Source: Adineta steineri
Taxonomy: Eukaryota > Rotifera > Eurotatoria > Adinetida > Adinetidae
Assembly (NCBI GenBank): GCA_905250115.1
Contig: CAJNOI010000002.1
Coordinates: 1,453,678-1,517,677, forward strand
Length of the DNA stretch: 64,000 bases
Direction of reading: 5' to 3'
Shown piece by piece: positions 13,072 to 23,744 of the stretch (within the stretch, counting starts at the first letter, position 1; the number at the start of each line of letters is the position of its first letter). The position numbers and the translations under genes are program-made. Below the pieces are notes generated by a model, which did not search any database, was not told the origin of the DNA, and worked only from the letters and a program-made list of their open reading frames with translations.

Positions 13072-13361
13072 GAGATCGAATATGAACAATAGTCAACGGT
13101 CATTTATGAGAAAAAACGAAGATGTACGCCTATACAATAATGAACAATTTAATAAATAACATTCTAATTTTATCTATTTTGCATTAATGTGCTTTTTCAG
13201 GTTGCCGTCGTAGATCATAAAGACTACTAAATATTTTATTTATTTTACTTCATTTGTAGAAGATCATTTAAATTGAATTAATAAACAGTATGTATTTTTA
13301 TTTTATTATAAGTCATTGATTTGATGAACAGTTGCAATATTTTGTTTTGAAAAGTAAATGC
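13072..13361 (+). repeat. Dispersed ~290-bp repeat, copy A
   Basis: Matches 18646-18937 in direct orientation with about 90% identity by eye. It begins GAGATCGAATATGAAC and ends near TTTTGAAAAGTAAATG. The best-kept core is CAGGTTGCCGTCGTAGATCA (13199-13218). No target duplication or terminal inverted repeat is evident at its edges, and no reading frame runs through it. Family unknown. Confidence 0.8.
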
Positions 13362-14350
13362 ACTAATAAGGCGTAGGTGTAGGTGTGGTTATGGATGTAA
13401 ATGTTGAATGAGTAGAGTACCCACGCCCACCCACACCCTTCCATTAGGATAAACGACTTACATAAGCAACTTTAGTAGATAATTAGAAATCTTTTGTAAT
13501 ATAACCTTTTTAAGCCATCAAACTATTTTTTATCATGCTTTTCATACATTAACTCATCTATTCAATGAAACTATAGTGAAAGACGGTGAAAAAGGAAGAA
13601 AAATGTGCAGCGTCGTTTTTCATTTTAAATTCGTTTCTTTACTTACACTCTCTCTTCGTTTAGATAAGTGACTATACATACAAGGACGACAATAGAATGG
13701 CAAGAATAATAAAACTGCATTAACGTTTGTTTGTTCCGTTGTCAATGTACTTTTTTTATCAACTTTTCTTTCTCCTTATATTTGCATTTTAAACGATTAA
13801 CTATTGATCATCAATAGAACTTCTTTTCGCGGAACGATTTGAAATCAAAAGAAGCCGCATGACTATTCTTAATAATAGCTTTTTGTTTTTAGATTTAAAC
13901 GAAAAAAAAATGATTTGTCTTATATAGAATACTTGTATACTACACACAATTCTCTCAAAATATTTTTAATAGCGTTTTTCTTCATAGGTTTTCATATAAT
14001 ATGACTTGTAATCAACATAAGTCTAATGATGCATGCATATATACTACTACTACAAGATTATTGTTATACTAATCAACTTCTTCTTTTTTGTATCAACTAA
14101 CATCTATATTTATTAGATAAAAACGGATCATGCAAACGTTTTTCATAAATTCTGTTTTTAATATAGTTTTTCTGAAATTTTCGATGATTTCTACCACCGT
14201 ATATATACACTATTTATTACAACAAAATCATCCATGTTATCTTGAAATAGTCATTCTAGTGTATTAAAAAATAATAAACAGCACATAATTTGATAAAGAT
14301 ATCATTTCACAAATGTTAGAGAGCATTCTAACAATAGTAATACTTATTAC

Positions 14351-14375
14351 TATATATATATATATATATATATAT
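14351..14375. repeat. (TA)n microsatellite
   Basis: About 12 uninterrupted TA units, followed by pyrimidine-rich and GT-rich simple sequence up to about 14445. Confidence 0.9.
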
Positions 14376-14494
14376 TTGGTTCTTCTTCTTTTCGGTGTAT
14401 GTGCGTGCGTGTGTATATCATGTGTTTTCTCTCTCTCTCTCCTCTCTTCACATGACGACCAACTGGTTCGTCCAGGCTTTCCTTCTTGTTGAAT

Positions 14495-14771
14495 GAGAAG
14501 ATGAATTTCTCATCTTCTCTCTATGTTTCACTTTACTTTCACAAGAAGATAAATTACTTCATCTTCTTTCGTTTGTTTTCTTTTCTTTCTTTCTTTTCTT
14601 TTTACTTCTTACAAGAAGGTGATTACATCATCTTCTCGTCCGCTTTGGGTATGAAGTAAGAGGGATATGCATGATCACTCTTCTTCTCCCTTTGTTCTCT
14701 CCTTTTTTCCATATGTCTTCCGCGTGTGTTTGTGTGTGTGCCTATACATTAACGAAGGTATAAATACCTTC
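14495..14771. repeat. Cluster of four related hairpins
   Basis: Four short palindromes share an AGAAGAT...ATCTTCT theme. They are 14495-14519 (perfect 10-bp stem GAGAAGATGA with 5-nt loop), 14544-14567, 14624-14646 (stem AGAAGGTGA with one G-T pair), and 14754-14771 (perfect GAAGGTA stem with TAAA loop). They lie in a pyrimidine-rich stretch. Stems are too short for microRNA precursors. Function unknown. Confidence 0.5.
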
Positions 14772-15705
14772 TTCTTTTTCTAATAAAAGTTAGTTAAGAA
14801 ATAAGATTATTAAATAAATAATCTATTGACTCATCTATTAGAAGAAAAGGGCCTTGTAACAACAAATTATTTATTTCAGTGCGAAAACAAACTTTCATCA
14901 TATGTAAAGTATATAGAGTTCCTCAGCATCTCATTTTTTGAGAAACTTGATTTTTTCAATCACTATCAACAATTGAAATAGCCATTTGCATCTTCATGAA
15001 TGCAAAATAATTCCTTTTTTGTTCAACAATATTTTTTTATATTCAAATTATGAAAAAATTTCTTAGTATTTTTCTGATTTTTAGAAACTATTTGCAATAA
15101 AACTTTTCAATGGTCGTGTACAACACAGTTTACTTGTTTCGAGAGAAAACAACAAAGTTCTTACAATATTCTATTGCCATAAAGGAATTCATTATCTACA
15201 ATAAATTAGTTAATTAGAAAAATTTCTTCGATCTTACTTTCATCAATATTAAGCCTACAGTTTTTTTCACTCCTTGGCATAATGTTTAAAACATGCTCTA
15301 TGTACAAAATTTCACAAAGTTTTTTTCGTTGTTTTTTTTTATAATAAGTTTCATACGTTTATCAAAGAATGTAAAAGAAAAACAAATTCGGTGAAAGAAT
15401 TGCATTTCTGTTTCTACCTCTATTTGATGAAAAAAATGTTGCTTACACATCAGTAAACTGCAGTAATAACGTAGACAGAACCAAGAATAAGTTGGAAAGA
15501 ATAACAATAAAATACATTCGATTGTTAGCTTCTGTTTTGTTCGTTCTTTCAATAACATTACCAACAAATTTGTTTGTTTTAATCTGTTGTTTGCTCTACA
15601 CAGTATTATTTTCAAACGTAACTATGTCGATTTTGTCCTTGAGCGACAACAAAAACACACAAACATTCGAAGTCGCCGAAAAATTGAGAAAAATAAGTCA
15701 CTGCC

Positions 15706-15714
15706 TATATAAAG
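15706..15714 (+). promoter_or_regulatory. TATA box of the ART-TPR gene
   Basis: TATATAAAG lies 80 bp before the ATG at 15795. That leaves room for a transcription start near 15735-15740 and a ~55-nt leader rich in CAA/ACA. It is the clearest TATA element in the window and fits the intronless gene it precedes. Confidence 0.55.
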
Positions 15715-15794
15715 AAGAACGGTAATCCTTTGTTTCATTCAAACAACAACGTCTACTAACAAGTTCACATTCAACAAATTACCACAAGATCAGA

Positions 15795-17933
15795 ATGAGC
15801 AAATCAAAATCAAATATTCGTCAACCACGACAACGTATCGCTTCAAATTACCTTCTCATCTGGGTAGATGCCAGCATCGATCAAGCAGACAAGGACAGCC
15901 AGAATACACTGGCTCAGTTGAAGAACGTGGTCAATGATGTCAGCTTATGCACGGAACCGAATCAGTGCATCCAAGCACTCAACAAGGTTGACAAGAAACA
16001 AGCCTTTGTGATAACATCAGGCTCGTTAGGTCAATTTCTGGTTCCTAAAATTCATGGCATGCCACAGTTAGATACCATTTACATCTTTTGTGGCAACAAA
16101 TCCAGACATGAAGAATGGGTACAAAAATGGACAAAAATCAAAGGTGTCCATACAAATATCAAAGACATCTGCCAAGCATTACAAGTGGCGGTTAAACAAT
16201 GTGATCAAGACACAATAGCCGTCAGTTTTCTCGCGGTAAATGAAATGGGTTCAACTAATAATTTAAATCAGTTGGAGCCAACTTTTATGTACACCCAACT
16301 ATTCAAGGAGATTCTCCTTGACATCGAATATGATAGCAAGGCAATCAAGGACTTAGCAGTTTGTTGTCGTGAAGTTTTTGCTGGCAACTCAATTGAATTA
16401 CAAGTGATCGATGAATTCGAACGTGATTATCGTCCAAAAAAAGCAATATGGTGGTATACACGTGAGTGCTTTACCTACAAAATGCTCAATCAAGCACTTC
16501 GAATAATGGATGCCGATATCATCATTAACATGGGCTTCTTTCTGCGTGATGTACATCAACAAATTCAACAGTTGCATGAACAACAGGTCAGTAAATATGG
16601 AAGAAAATCTTTTTTAGTTTATCGAGGACAAGGTCTTATGACATCAGACTTTGAAAAACTTCAGAAAGCAAAAGGTGGACTAATGTCATTTAACAATTTC
16701 TTGTCCACCAGTAAAAATAAAGAAGTGTCTCGCGACTTTGCTGGACGTGCTTCAACAGAATCAAATAAGGTGGGCATTCTCTTTATAATGTCCATTGATC
16801 CTTCTATCAAATCAACACCATTCGCCTGTATTACTGAACTTAGTTATTTCAAGGCACAAGAAGAAGAAATTCTCTTCTCAATGCACACTGTCTTTCGCGT
16901 AACCGCAATTAAACAAATGGACAATAAGAATGAACTTTATCAAGTTGAATTAGAATTAACATCGGATGATGATCAACAACTACGATCACTTACTGATCGG
17001 ATACGAGAAGAAGCTGGTGGTGGCACTGGATGGCAAAGATTGGGTAGCTTATTGCTTAAAAGCGGTCAGTTTAATAAAGCTGAAGAACTTTATAATGTAT
17101 TACTCGAACAGACATCTGATGAGAGTGAAAAAGCGCATTATTATGGCAGTTTGGGATATGTCAAAGATGATCAAGGTGATTATAAGAAAGCTATTTGGTA
17201 TTATGAACAGGCACTTGAAATTCAAGAAAAAACTCTTCCTTCTAATCATCCTTCATTGGCTACTTCATACAACAACATCGGTTTGGTGTATAACAACATG
17301 GGAGAATACTCGAAAGCACTTTCATACTACGAAAAAGCACTTGAAATTAAACAAAAAACTCTTCCTTCTAATCATCCTTCATTAGCTACTTCATACAACA
17401 ACATCGGTTTGGTATATTCCAAGATGGGAGAGTACTCGAAGGCACTTTCATATTACGAAAAAGCACTTGAAATTAAACAAAAAACTCTTCCTTCAAATCA
17501 TCCTTCATTGGCTACTTCATACAACAACATCGGTGAGGCATACAGGCAAATGGGAGAGTATTCGAAAGCACTTTCATATTACGAAAAAGCACTTGAAATT
17601 CAAGAAAAAACTCTTCCTTCAAATCATCCTTCTTTGGCTACTTCATATAGCAACATCGGTAGTGTGTATGACAGCATGGGAGAGTACTCGAAAGCACTTT
17701 CATATTACGAAAAAGACCTTGAAATTTGTCAAAAAACTCTTCCTTCAAATCATCCTTTATTGGGTACTTCATATAACAACATCGGTTTTGTATATCAAAA
17801 TATGAAAGACTATTCGAAAGCAGTTTCATATTATGAACGTGCTCTGGACATATTGCAACGTGCATTACCTCCAACTCATCCTAATATAAAAAGTGTGAAA
17901 GAAAGTATTGAAATTGTAAAAAAGAAATTATGA
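15795..17933 (+). CDS. NAD-dependent ADP-ribosyltransferase with TPR repeats
   Basis: An intronless 712-aa protein in three parts. Residues about 15-150 form an alpha/beta domain (YLLIWVDASI, ITSGSLGQFLVP, DTIYIFCG) that I cannot name; it recalls a receiver or TIR-like fold. Residues about 165-390 are an ART domain of the R-S-E (ARTC, arginine-type) class: R277 in VYRGQG, STS at 304-306 in FLSTS, and the E-x-E motif E356/E358 in QEEEILF. The triad is complete, so mono-ADP-ribosylation is likely, with arginine as predicted acceptor. From about residue 415 there are seven or so 42-residue kinesin-light-chain-type TPRs (KALSYYEKALEI, LPSNHPSLATSYNNIG), which normally bind protein partners. No signal peptide or membrane segment, so it should be cytosolic. 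ART-TPR genes are expanded in bdelloids. Here it sits alone among mobile elements. Confidence 0.9.
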   Translation: MSKSKSNIRQPRQRIASNYLLIWVDASIDQADKDSQNTLAQLKNVVNDVSLCTEPNQCIQALNKVDKKQAFVITSGSLGQFLVPKIHGMPQLDTIYIFCGNKSRHEEWVQKWTKIKGVHTNIKDICQALQVAVKQCDQDTIAVSFLAVNEMGSTNNLNQLEPTFMYTQLFKEILLDIEYDSKAIKDLAVCCREVFAGNSIELQVIDEFERDYRPKKAIWWYTRECFTYKMLNQALRIMDADIIINMGFFLRDVHQQIQQLHEQQVSKYGRKSFLVYRGQGLMTSDFEKLQKAKGGLMSFNNFLSTSKNKEVSRDFAGRASTESNKVGILFIMSIDPSIKSTPFACITELSYFKAQEEEILFSMHTVFRVTAIKQMDNKNELYQVELELTSDDDQQLRSLTDRIREEAGGGTGWQRLGSLLLKSGQFNKAEELYNVLLEQTSDESEKAHYYGSLGYVKDDQGDYKKAIWYYEQALEIQEKTLPSNHPSLATSYNNIGLVYNNMGEYSKALSYYEKALEIKQKTLPSNHPSLATSYNNIGLVYSKMGEYSKALSYYEKALEIKQKTLPSNHPSLATSYNNIGEAYRQMGEYSKALSYYEKALEIQEKTLPSNHPSLATSYSNIGSVYDSMGEYSKALSYYEKDLEICQKTLPSNHPLLGTSYNNIGFVYQNMKDYSKAVSYYERALDILQRALPPTHPNIKSVKESIEIVKKKL
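17211..17838 (+). repeat. 126-bp tandem repeats encoding TPRs
   Basis: Five consecutive units of exactly 126 bp start at 17211, 17337, 17463, 17589 and 17715, each opening with GCACTTGAAAT or a close variant (GACCTTGAAAT in the last). They are more than 90% identical in DNA over most of their length, including synonymous sites. A sixth, diverged unit follows. Recent unit duplication or gene conversion is implied. Confidence 0.9.
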
Positions 17934-17946
17934 AGAATATGTGTTT

Positions 17947-17956
17947 AATAAATAAA
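17947..17956 (+). terminator. Polyadenylation signal of ART-TPR
   Basis: Two overlapping AATAAA hexamers begin 14 bp after the TGA stop, so the 3' UTR is expected to be very short. Confidence 0.6.
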
Positions 17957-19280
17957 AGATTTTGTTCACTTGTTTTTGAATTAATTCAAGTTTGTAGCAG
18001 CTCGCACGCGCATACAGAGAACAACTCTGTAAATAATAAAAATGCAATGGACAAAGTCAACTAATATGGTAATAGACATACATACGTATGTGTATAAATG
18101 ACCTTCTGAGACATATTTACATTTCTAATTCTTTACGAGTGTTCCCTGGAATAATAATAAGAATAACTTATCTGGAATTAAATTGTAATAATGTTGAACG
18201 AGGCATCGAATGATGAAGAAAAAGTTAAAAACTGCAATATATATGCCGGCATGTCGTCAACACATGTTCTAATTGAATTAATCAATAAGGGTTCATTGTT
18301 AATTAGAATTAAATGAAAAGAATAATCACTTATACATAATGTATTGATCAATTTAGACGTATTGAAAATATGATGAATTATAGTTTATTCCATAATGTAG
18401 AAAAGTTAATTATAGTTCTCTGATCTCGGATTCAAACTAAGAGGGAAATTGTTCAAAGAGATGTCTTACAATTACTTCTGATTTTTTAATATCCACTACA
18501 CTTAAATGTTTCACAGAGGACACCGTCAGATATCGGATTAGATCAACTAAATTAAATGTATGCGAAAAAACAAGCAATCTAAACAACAAAATAATATTCT
18601 AGATATTTATTAAGCTTTCGAATCACTAATATACTTCTGTGTTCTGAGATCGAATATGAACAATAGTCAACGGTCATTTATGAGAAAAACGGAGATGTAC
18701 GCCTATACAATAATGAACAATCTAATAAATAACATTCTTGTTTTATCTATTGAGCATTATTGTGCTCTTTTTCAGGTTGCCGTCGTAGATCATAAAGACT
18801 ACTAAATATTTAATTTATTTTACTTCATTTGTCGAAGCTCATCTAAAATGAATTAATAAACAGTATGGATTTTTATTTTATTATAAGTCATTCATTTGAT
18901 GCACCGTTGCGATATTTTGTTTTGAAAAGCAAATACATCGATAGAGAGTGAAGGAATAAAAAAAAAATAAAAGTAATCGTGTTTATACTATGTCAACTAC
19001 AGATAAGTTGAATTAGTATAGTAATACAAGTAGATATTCGTGATGTCAACATCGATATACACCCTGAAGAATTAACAGAAATCAAGATAAAATTAGTCTT
19101 ATTCTAGATGATCCAAATTAATTTAAAACACTAAACTTAGCTGCTTAAATCACATACATGACGATGAGTATTGAATTAACTGACTGAATTTTAGTTTGAA
19201 TGATTATTCCGATTCTGATAAAGTTTATATAATTAGTAGAGTTCATCGAGTTAACTATTTTCTTTTATGACCTAAATACA
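17957..19280. other. Intergenic region downstream of ART-TPR
   Basis: AT-rich. It holds copy B of the dispersed repeat (18646-18937) and otherwise nothing recognisable on either strand. Confidence 0.5.
18646..18937 (+). repeat. Dispersed ~290-bp repeat, copy B
   Basis: Direct-orientation partner of 13072-13361. The two lie about 5.3 kb apart and bracket the ART-TPR gene. Differences are single-base changes and one- to three-base indels spread evenly. The similarity ends sharply on both sides. Confidence 0.8.
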
Positions 19281-20192
19281 TAGGGTAGTCAAAAAGTTTT
19301 GCAACTTAGCTATATTTATTCACAGAAACAACGCTTCATCTATCTTTTTGCATCATATATTAGAGGTAGTTGTTCTAATATTTTATGGAAAGTTTCAGTT
19401 TTCTAACACACTGTTGAGATGCTCTCTGAAGTAAACTATAGGTAGAAAATTGACATGCCTGGATAACGCTGGATTTTATTAGTTTTTTGGGTTCTCAAAA
19501 ATTGGAGAAGTTCTTGATTGGGAAATGCAATTTTTTGTAGTATCATTAGCAACTACCAGACTTATATCTGCACCACAATATAGAACCAAAACCATCGTCA
19601 AAACTTACGCAAACAAGAGAAACTGGTCATTCCACCGAAAATTTACTATTAACGAGATCAGAAACTAAGGTATGTGTCAAATTTTTATGATATCCGGGTT
19701 ATTATCTATCATATAGTGATTCCTTTAATGGTAATTAATACTATCTATATTAGTGAGAAATGTTTAAATTCACAAATAAAAAATTTATCGAATAATAAAG
19801 CATTATCACGCTCCTATCCTGTCAAATTTCATTATGCTGTTTTCAGCAACATGTAAAATAATGTCATTACCTCTCTCAAAATGAAAGGGATGCAGCTAAG
19901 ACTCACCAAGCGTACTCACCTTGTAACAGGCTTCCAGAAACTTAGTTGTTCAGGTTTATTCAACATAGACTAAAAAATCACCAGCTACAATAAGTTAGCA
20001 GGGGTTTTATCCAGGTATGTCAATTTTCTACCTATAGTTTACTTCAGAGAGCATCTCAACAGTGTGTTAGAAAACTGAAACTTTCCATAAAATATTAGAA
20101 CAACTACCTCTAATATATGATGCAAAAAGATAGATGAAGCGTTGTTTCTGTGAATAAATATAGCTAAGTTGCAAAACTTTTTGACTACCCTA
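19281..20192. mobile_element. TA-flanked MITE with 184-bp inverted repeats (Tc1/mariner-like)
   Basis: The body is 19283-20190 (908 bp), bounded by TA dinucleotides at 19281-19282 and 20191-20192. Its terminal inverted repeats, 19283-19466 and 20007-20190, are 184 bp each and differ at a single position by my reading. They begin GGGTAGTCAAAAAGTTTTGC. TA duplication with long inverted repeats fits the Tc1/mariner/IS630 group. The 540-bp interior has no transposase-like frame; the longest is 60 codons. Near-identity of the arms means recent mobility or arm-to-arm conversion. Confidence 0.88.
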
Positions 20193-21722
20193 TGTAATTA
20201 AGATAAACTCATGTAATACATTATTTGCAACTTTTATTTGATTTAACATAAACAATGAAATTCAAAAGTAATTACTAATATATTTATTATAATTAATAAA
20301 CTTTATCCTCTGTTTCTAGCAATAAAATTAAGAGTAATCAAAATCATTTGTGTTTTATATTTTTACATATAAAATTACATGTATAGATGAATAACATATA
20401 AAAATTTTCTTAAAAGATTGAACTAAATTCATTGCTACAAAAATTAAATATGATGAAATTTCTTCTCATTCTTAATTATTAAAGAAATTTAATCATACAT
20501 TCATAATTAATACCTTCAAACTATTTCATATAACACTGTTATACAAGATCACTTTACAATTACAAGTTAAAAGTAATATGCAATTGGAAAGTTATTTTTC
20601 AAAATTAAATTAATTTCTGACGTTTTCATACAGAAAAAAAGACTCTATTTTTTTAGATATGTACTTGATTATTTAATGTAATTATTTCAATGGATTACAT
20701 AATCAGTCATCTTCTGCGTAATAAGGAGTATCTTGAAAATCATTAAGATAATAGTCGAAATCAATAAAAAGATTATTTCTATTCAATAATAGATTTTATG
20801 AAAAACAAGATTTCTTATTGTATTCATGATCTATTCCATTTCTTTAAAAATCTATAAGATTTTTTTATAATGCACTTTATACACGAAAATAGGCTGAAGA
20901 AATACAAAATTAGATTTTCAAAGTATTGATAGTCATCACTTGATGAATGAAAATAATAATAATGTAATGAAATAGGAAATACAAATTTTTAGTAGAAATA
21001 ATATTCATTAGCATTTTTTTTTCTATGTTAGTGATGAAGTAGTAACAAATTCGAACAAAAGCATGATTTAACGATACTAACAACTAGTATTAAACTAATA
21101 ACTTTTATTTCCTTGTAATTCAATAATATTCATTAAAACAATTCCACTATAGAAAATGAAATGATCTTCTATTAAAATTTCTTCAAATGTTTTATATTTA
21201 TTGATTTATATGATGTTTGATTTTACAGTAAGACCTAATTAACAGTGATCGCCGTAATATGATACATAAGTATGAATATTCTATCACAAATCTCGAAATG
21301 TGAAAAAAACAAAGTTCATACTCAAAATGGTGTTTTGCGACACTTCCTGTAAACGAACTGAGCATGATGTTCCGTTCCTGAGATAAGTCAGAAAGAAAGG
21401 AAGAAAACTCGCGAAGGACTACATAAATACTTCTGCTTCGTATCGCATTAAATATAATAGATCTTATATTGACATGCCAAACTAAGAATGATGATCTTAT
21501 TACCAAACAAATCATATAAAACTTTTAGAAAATTTGCTGCTGGCATTATATTCATGTGTTTTTTTCTCATGTTTGTTTTATACATTATTTTCTTTTAAAA
21601 AATCTAATTCATATCTATTAATATTTTATAGTTACTGAAAAAAGAAGAATCATTAAATAGAAATTTGTTCGATACAACATTTATTTAACCTATATATATA
21701 TATTTATTTACAATAAGATTAT
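20193..21722. other. Intergenic region downstream of DXO
   Basis: 1.5 kb of very AT-rich sequence. A 105-codon minus-strand frame at 21198-21515 lies in a slightly less AT-rich patch but resembles no known protein and has no splice partners that I can see. Nothing else was recognised. Confidence 0.5.
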
Positions 21723-23331
21723 CTATTGAAATCCATTGAAGAACCAATCAGGAATGAAATGATATTTCGAATCCGATGATTTTTTCATTGTAATTCTTTG
21801 TGAAGATGGTTCGAAATGAAATAAGACAACATCTCTTTAGAAAAAGAAATCATATTCTAATTTCAATCTTATCTATATAAGAAAAATTTACTTTTGATCA
21901 AGTGAATATTCATTGGTAACATGTTGTTTAAGAAAATCAGCAAAACTTAAAAAGAAATTGAAAAATGATTGACGAGTCCATGTTTCCTAGAAATAAATAA
22001 AAAATATGAATAAAATTTAAATTTGAAAATGTTACTGCTGCTTGTTCCATTTGAGAAATATTGAGTGGTGTAAGTGTATTAACAATTCCGTTATCGTCTC
22101 TTAGACCAATAATCATTGTTTTAATACCTATAATGTATAGCATTGTTTACAAATTATTGATAATACATGATAAGAACATGACTTACCGACAAGAAAACAT
22201 TGAATCCACCATTTAGCAAATTTTCGATTACTATAACAAATGATCTGTAAATTATTAATTGATTCCCCTATACTTACTAACGAAATGGTAGATCATCGAC
22301 TGTTTTTCCAGCACAAACTTTAAGTTCTATATGTTCAGTTGTTGATGAAGATCTTTCGATTACACAATCCATTTCAGCACCATATAATAAACGATGAGAA
22401 CCTATAGTCGATTGAAACACTCCGGAAAATTGCTTTGAAGGATTTAGTGTTTCAATTGATGTATTATCTATTGATTTAATATTTTGAAGATATATTCAAA
22501 TTAAAAATATTTACTTTTAGTAACATATTCTTCAAATTTATGACCATAATAACAGAATGAACGATGTTGTGGTGTCATATTTTGTTCTTCTTTTATTTGA
22601 TTATCAGTTACATATTCACATAGAAAATACGCATTTTTAAATTTAATAACAGCTAATAACCAATCGGAATGTTTTTCAAATATTGAAAACATAATCAGAC
22701 GAAGAACACCACGCCATGATAAGAAATCAAATGTAAATCTATTAAAAGCAAAGAAGGAAAAAAATATGTAACTTTAAATTGGCTTACTTATTATTTTTAA
22801 GAATAGTATCTTTATGTTTTAATGTCCACCAAAGCATTGCATTTATATTTTTACTTTGTTCATCAGATGTAAAATCTAATTCACCGATTTTTAAATCAAA
22901 ATTAACATTAAGTGTTTGAACTGGATATTTATAAACTAAAAAGAACAAAATAAATTATTGATAATATTTTAATATAAATAAGATGGTTTACCTCGAAGAT
23001 AACGTTTATCATCAAAACATTCTTTTTCATCTGCACGATTTATTAATGAAAAGAAACCAATTTCATTAGTTTCAAAAAATGGTTGTCTATAATTTAATTT
23101 TTTCCAAAATGGAACTGGTAATGCATCCAGCTCTGCTGTTGTTGTACCCGAACGATTCCTGTCTGAATTAGATGCATATTTACTGGGTGACCCAGTAGGA
23201 AGTTCATCATCTCGTTTACGTTTTTCTGTCGTTGGTGCCGACACTTGTTTGATTGTTTGTTCGAAAACACCAATCTCTTCTTCAATTATAACCTCATCTT
23301 CGTCTTGTGTTTTAACTTTTGCACTGGCCAT
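21723..23331 (-). CDS. DXO: Decapping and exoribonuclease DXO/RAI1
   Basis: Member of the DXO/Rai1 family, which removes incomplete or non-canonical (including NAD) caps from RNA and degrades it 5'-3'. In fungi Rai1 partners the exonuclease Rat1. The ATG at 23331 opens an acidic, Lys/Arg-rich N-terminus with a likely nuclear signal (EKRKRDDE). Then come the family blocks in order: EIGFFSLINR ... FDDKRYLR, FDFLSWRGVLR, FCYYGHKFEEYV, the metal-binding GAEMDCVIE, and IELKVCAG. The last gives the E-x-K of the active site. RKFAKWWIQCFLVG follows. Six or so exons end at TAG 21723-21725 (DWFFNGFQ). The catalytic acidic residues are present, so the enzyme should be active. DXO and RAI1 are one family here; the symbol is the vertebrate name. 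Confidence 0.92.
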
Positions 23332-23744
23332 AATAAATTAACTATCTGAAGAAAAGGAAAAGGACTTCCATCCTAGAAGATACAACACTTCAACTATAAC
23401 TTTACGGAAATTGATTGCCTGTCATCTATGTTCATCTGAGAAATCATAGAGAATATGTTTAAATCTTCAAGTATAATGCAAAATTTATTAATCATATAAA
23501 AAACAAATTCGAATCTAATCCTCTTCAGAAGCTTAGATATATCTGATTGTTAGATCACTGGGTTCAAATTCGAATAGTTATTGAATTTTTTTTTTCTATG
23601 TATATATAAAATGATCTGAAACGAAGAAAATACATGATAAAAGAAAAACAAAATCACTGTTCATATAAATACAGTTACATGAAAAAGTCAAAAAAAAAAA
23701 TAAACCGGAATAAAAATACAATAAACTCGAATCTTTTCGTATGA
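23332..23744. other. Intergenic region between NPRL3 and DXO
   Basis: 413 bp between the NPRL3 stop and the DXO start, both on the minus strand. It must hold the DXO promoter and the NPRL3 poly(A) site. A GGTTCAAATTC B-box-like word at about 23559 is not supported by a tRNA fold. Nothing else was recognised. Confidence 0.5.

Larger units (their letters stand above)
12939..15705. other. Gene-poor, repeat-containing region upstream of ART-TPR
   Basis: Contains one copy of a ~290-bp dispersed repeat (13072-13361), GT/AC-rich imperfect inverted repeats near 13374-13440, a (TA)n microsatellite at 14351-14375, GT and CT runs near 14400-14445, and a hairpin cluster at 14495-14771. Frames at 15298-15615 (-) and 15492-15725 (+) overlap one another, are low-complexity and resemble no known protein. 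Confidence 0.55.

Noticed and set aside
13374..13440. GT-rich and CA-rich inverted pair (GGTGTAGGTGTGG / CCACCCACACCC)
   Set aside because: Imperfect, simple-sequence and without a target duplication; not enough to call an element.
16966..17874. Long open frames in other frames of the TPR repeats (16966-17385, 17467-17805, 17638-17874)
   Set aside because: Shadows of the 126-bp tandem repeat; their sequence merely repeats with it and matches no family.
21198..21515. 105-codon minus frame
   Set aside because: No similarity I recognise; codon use not like the neighbouring genes; not connected to DXO by splicing.
23521..23590. tRNA-like B box (GGTTCAAATTC) with TAGATC words upstream
   Set aside because: I could not draw a cloverleaf with acceptor and anticodon stems; probably chance.
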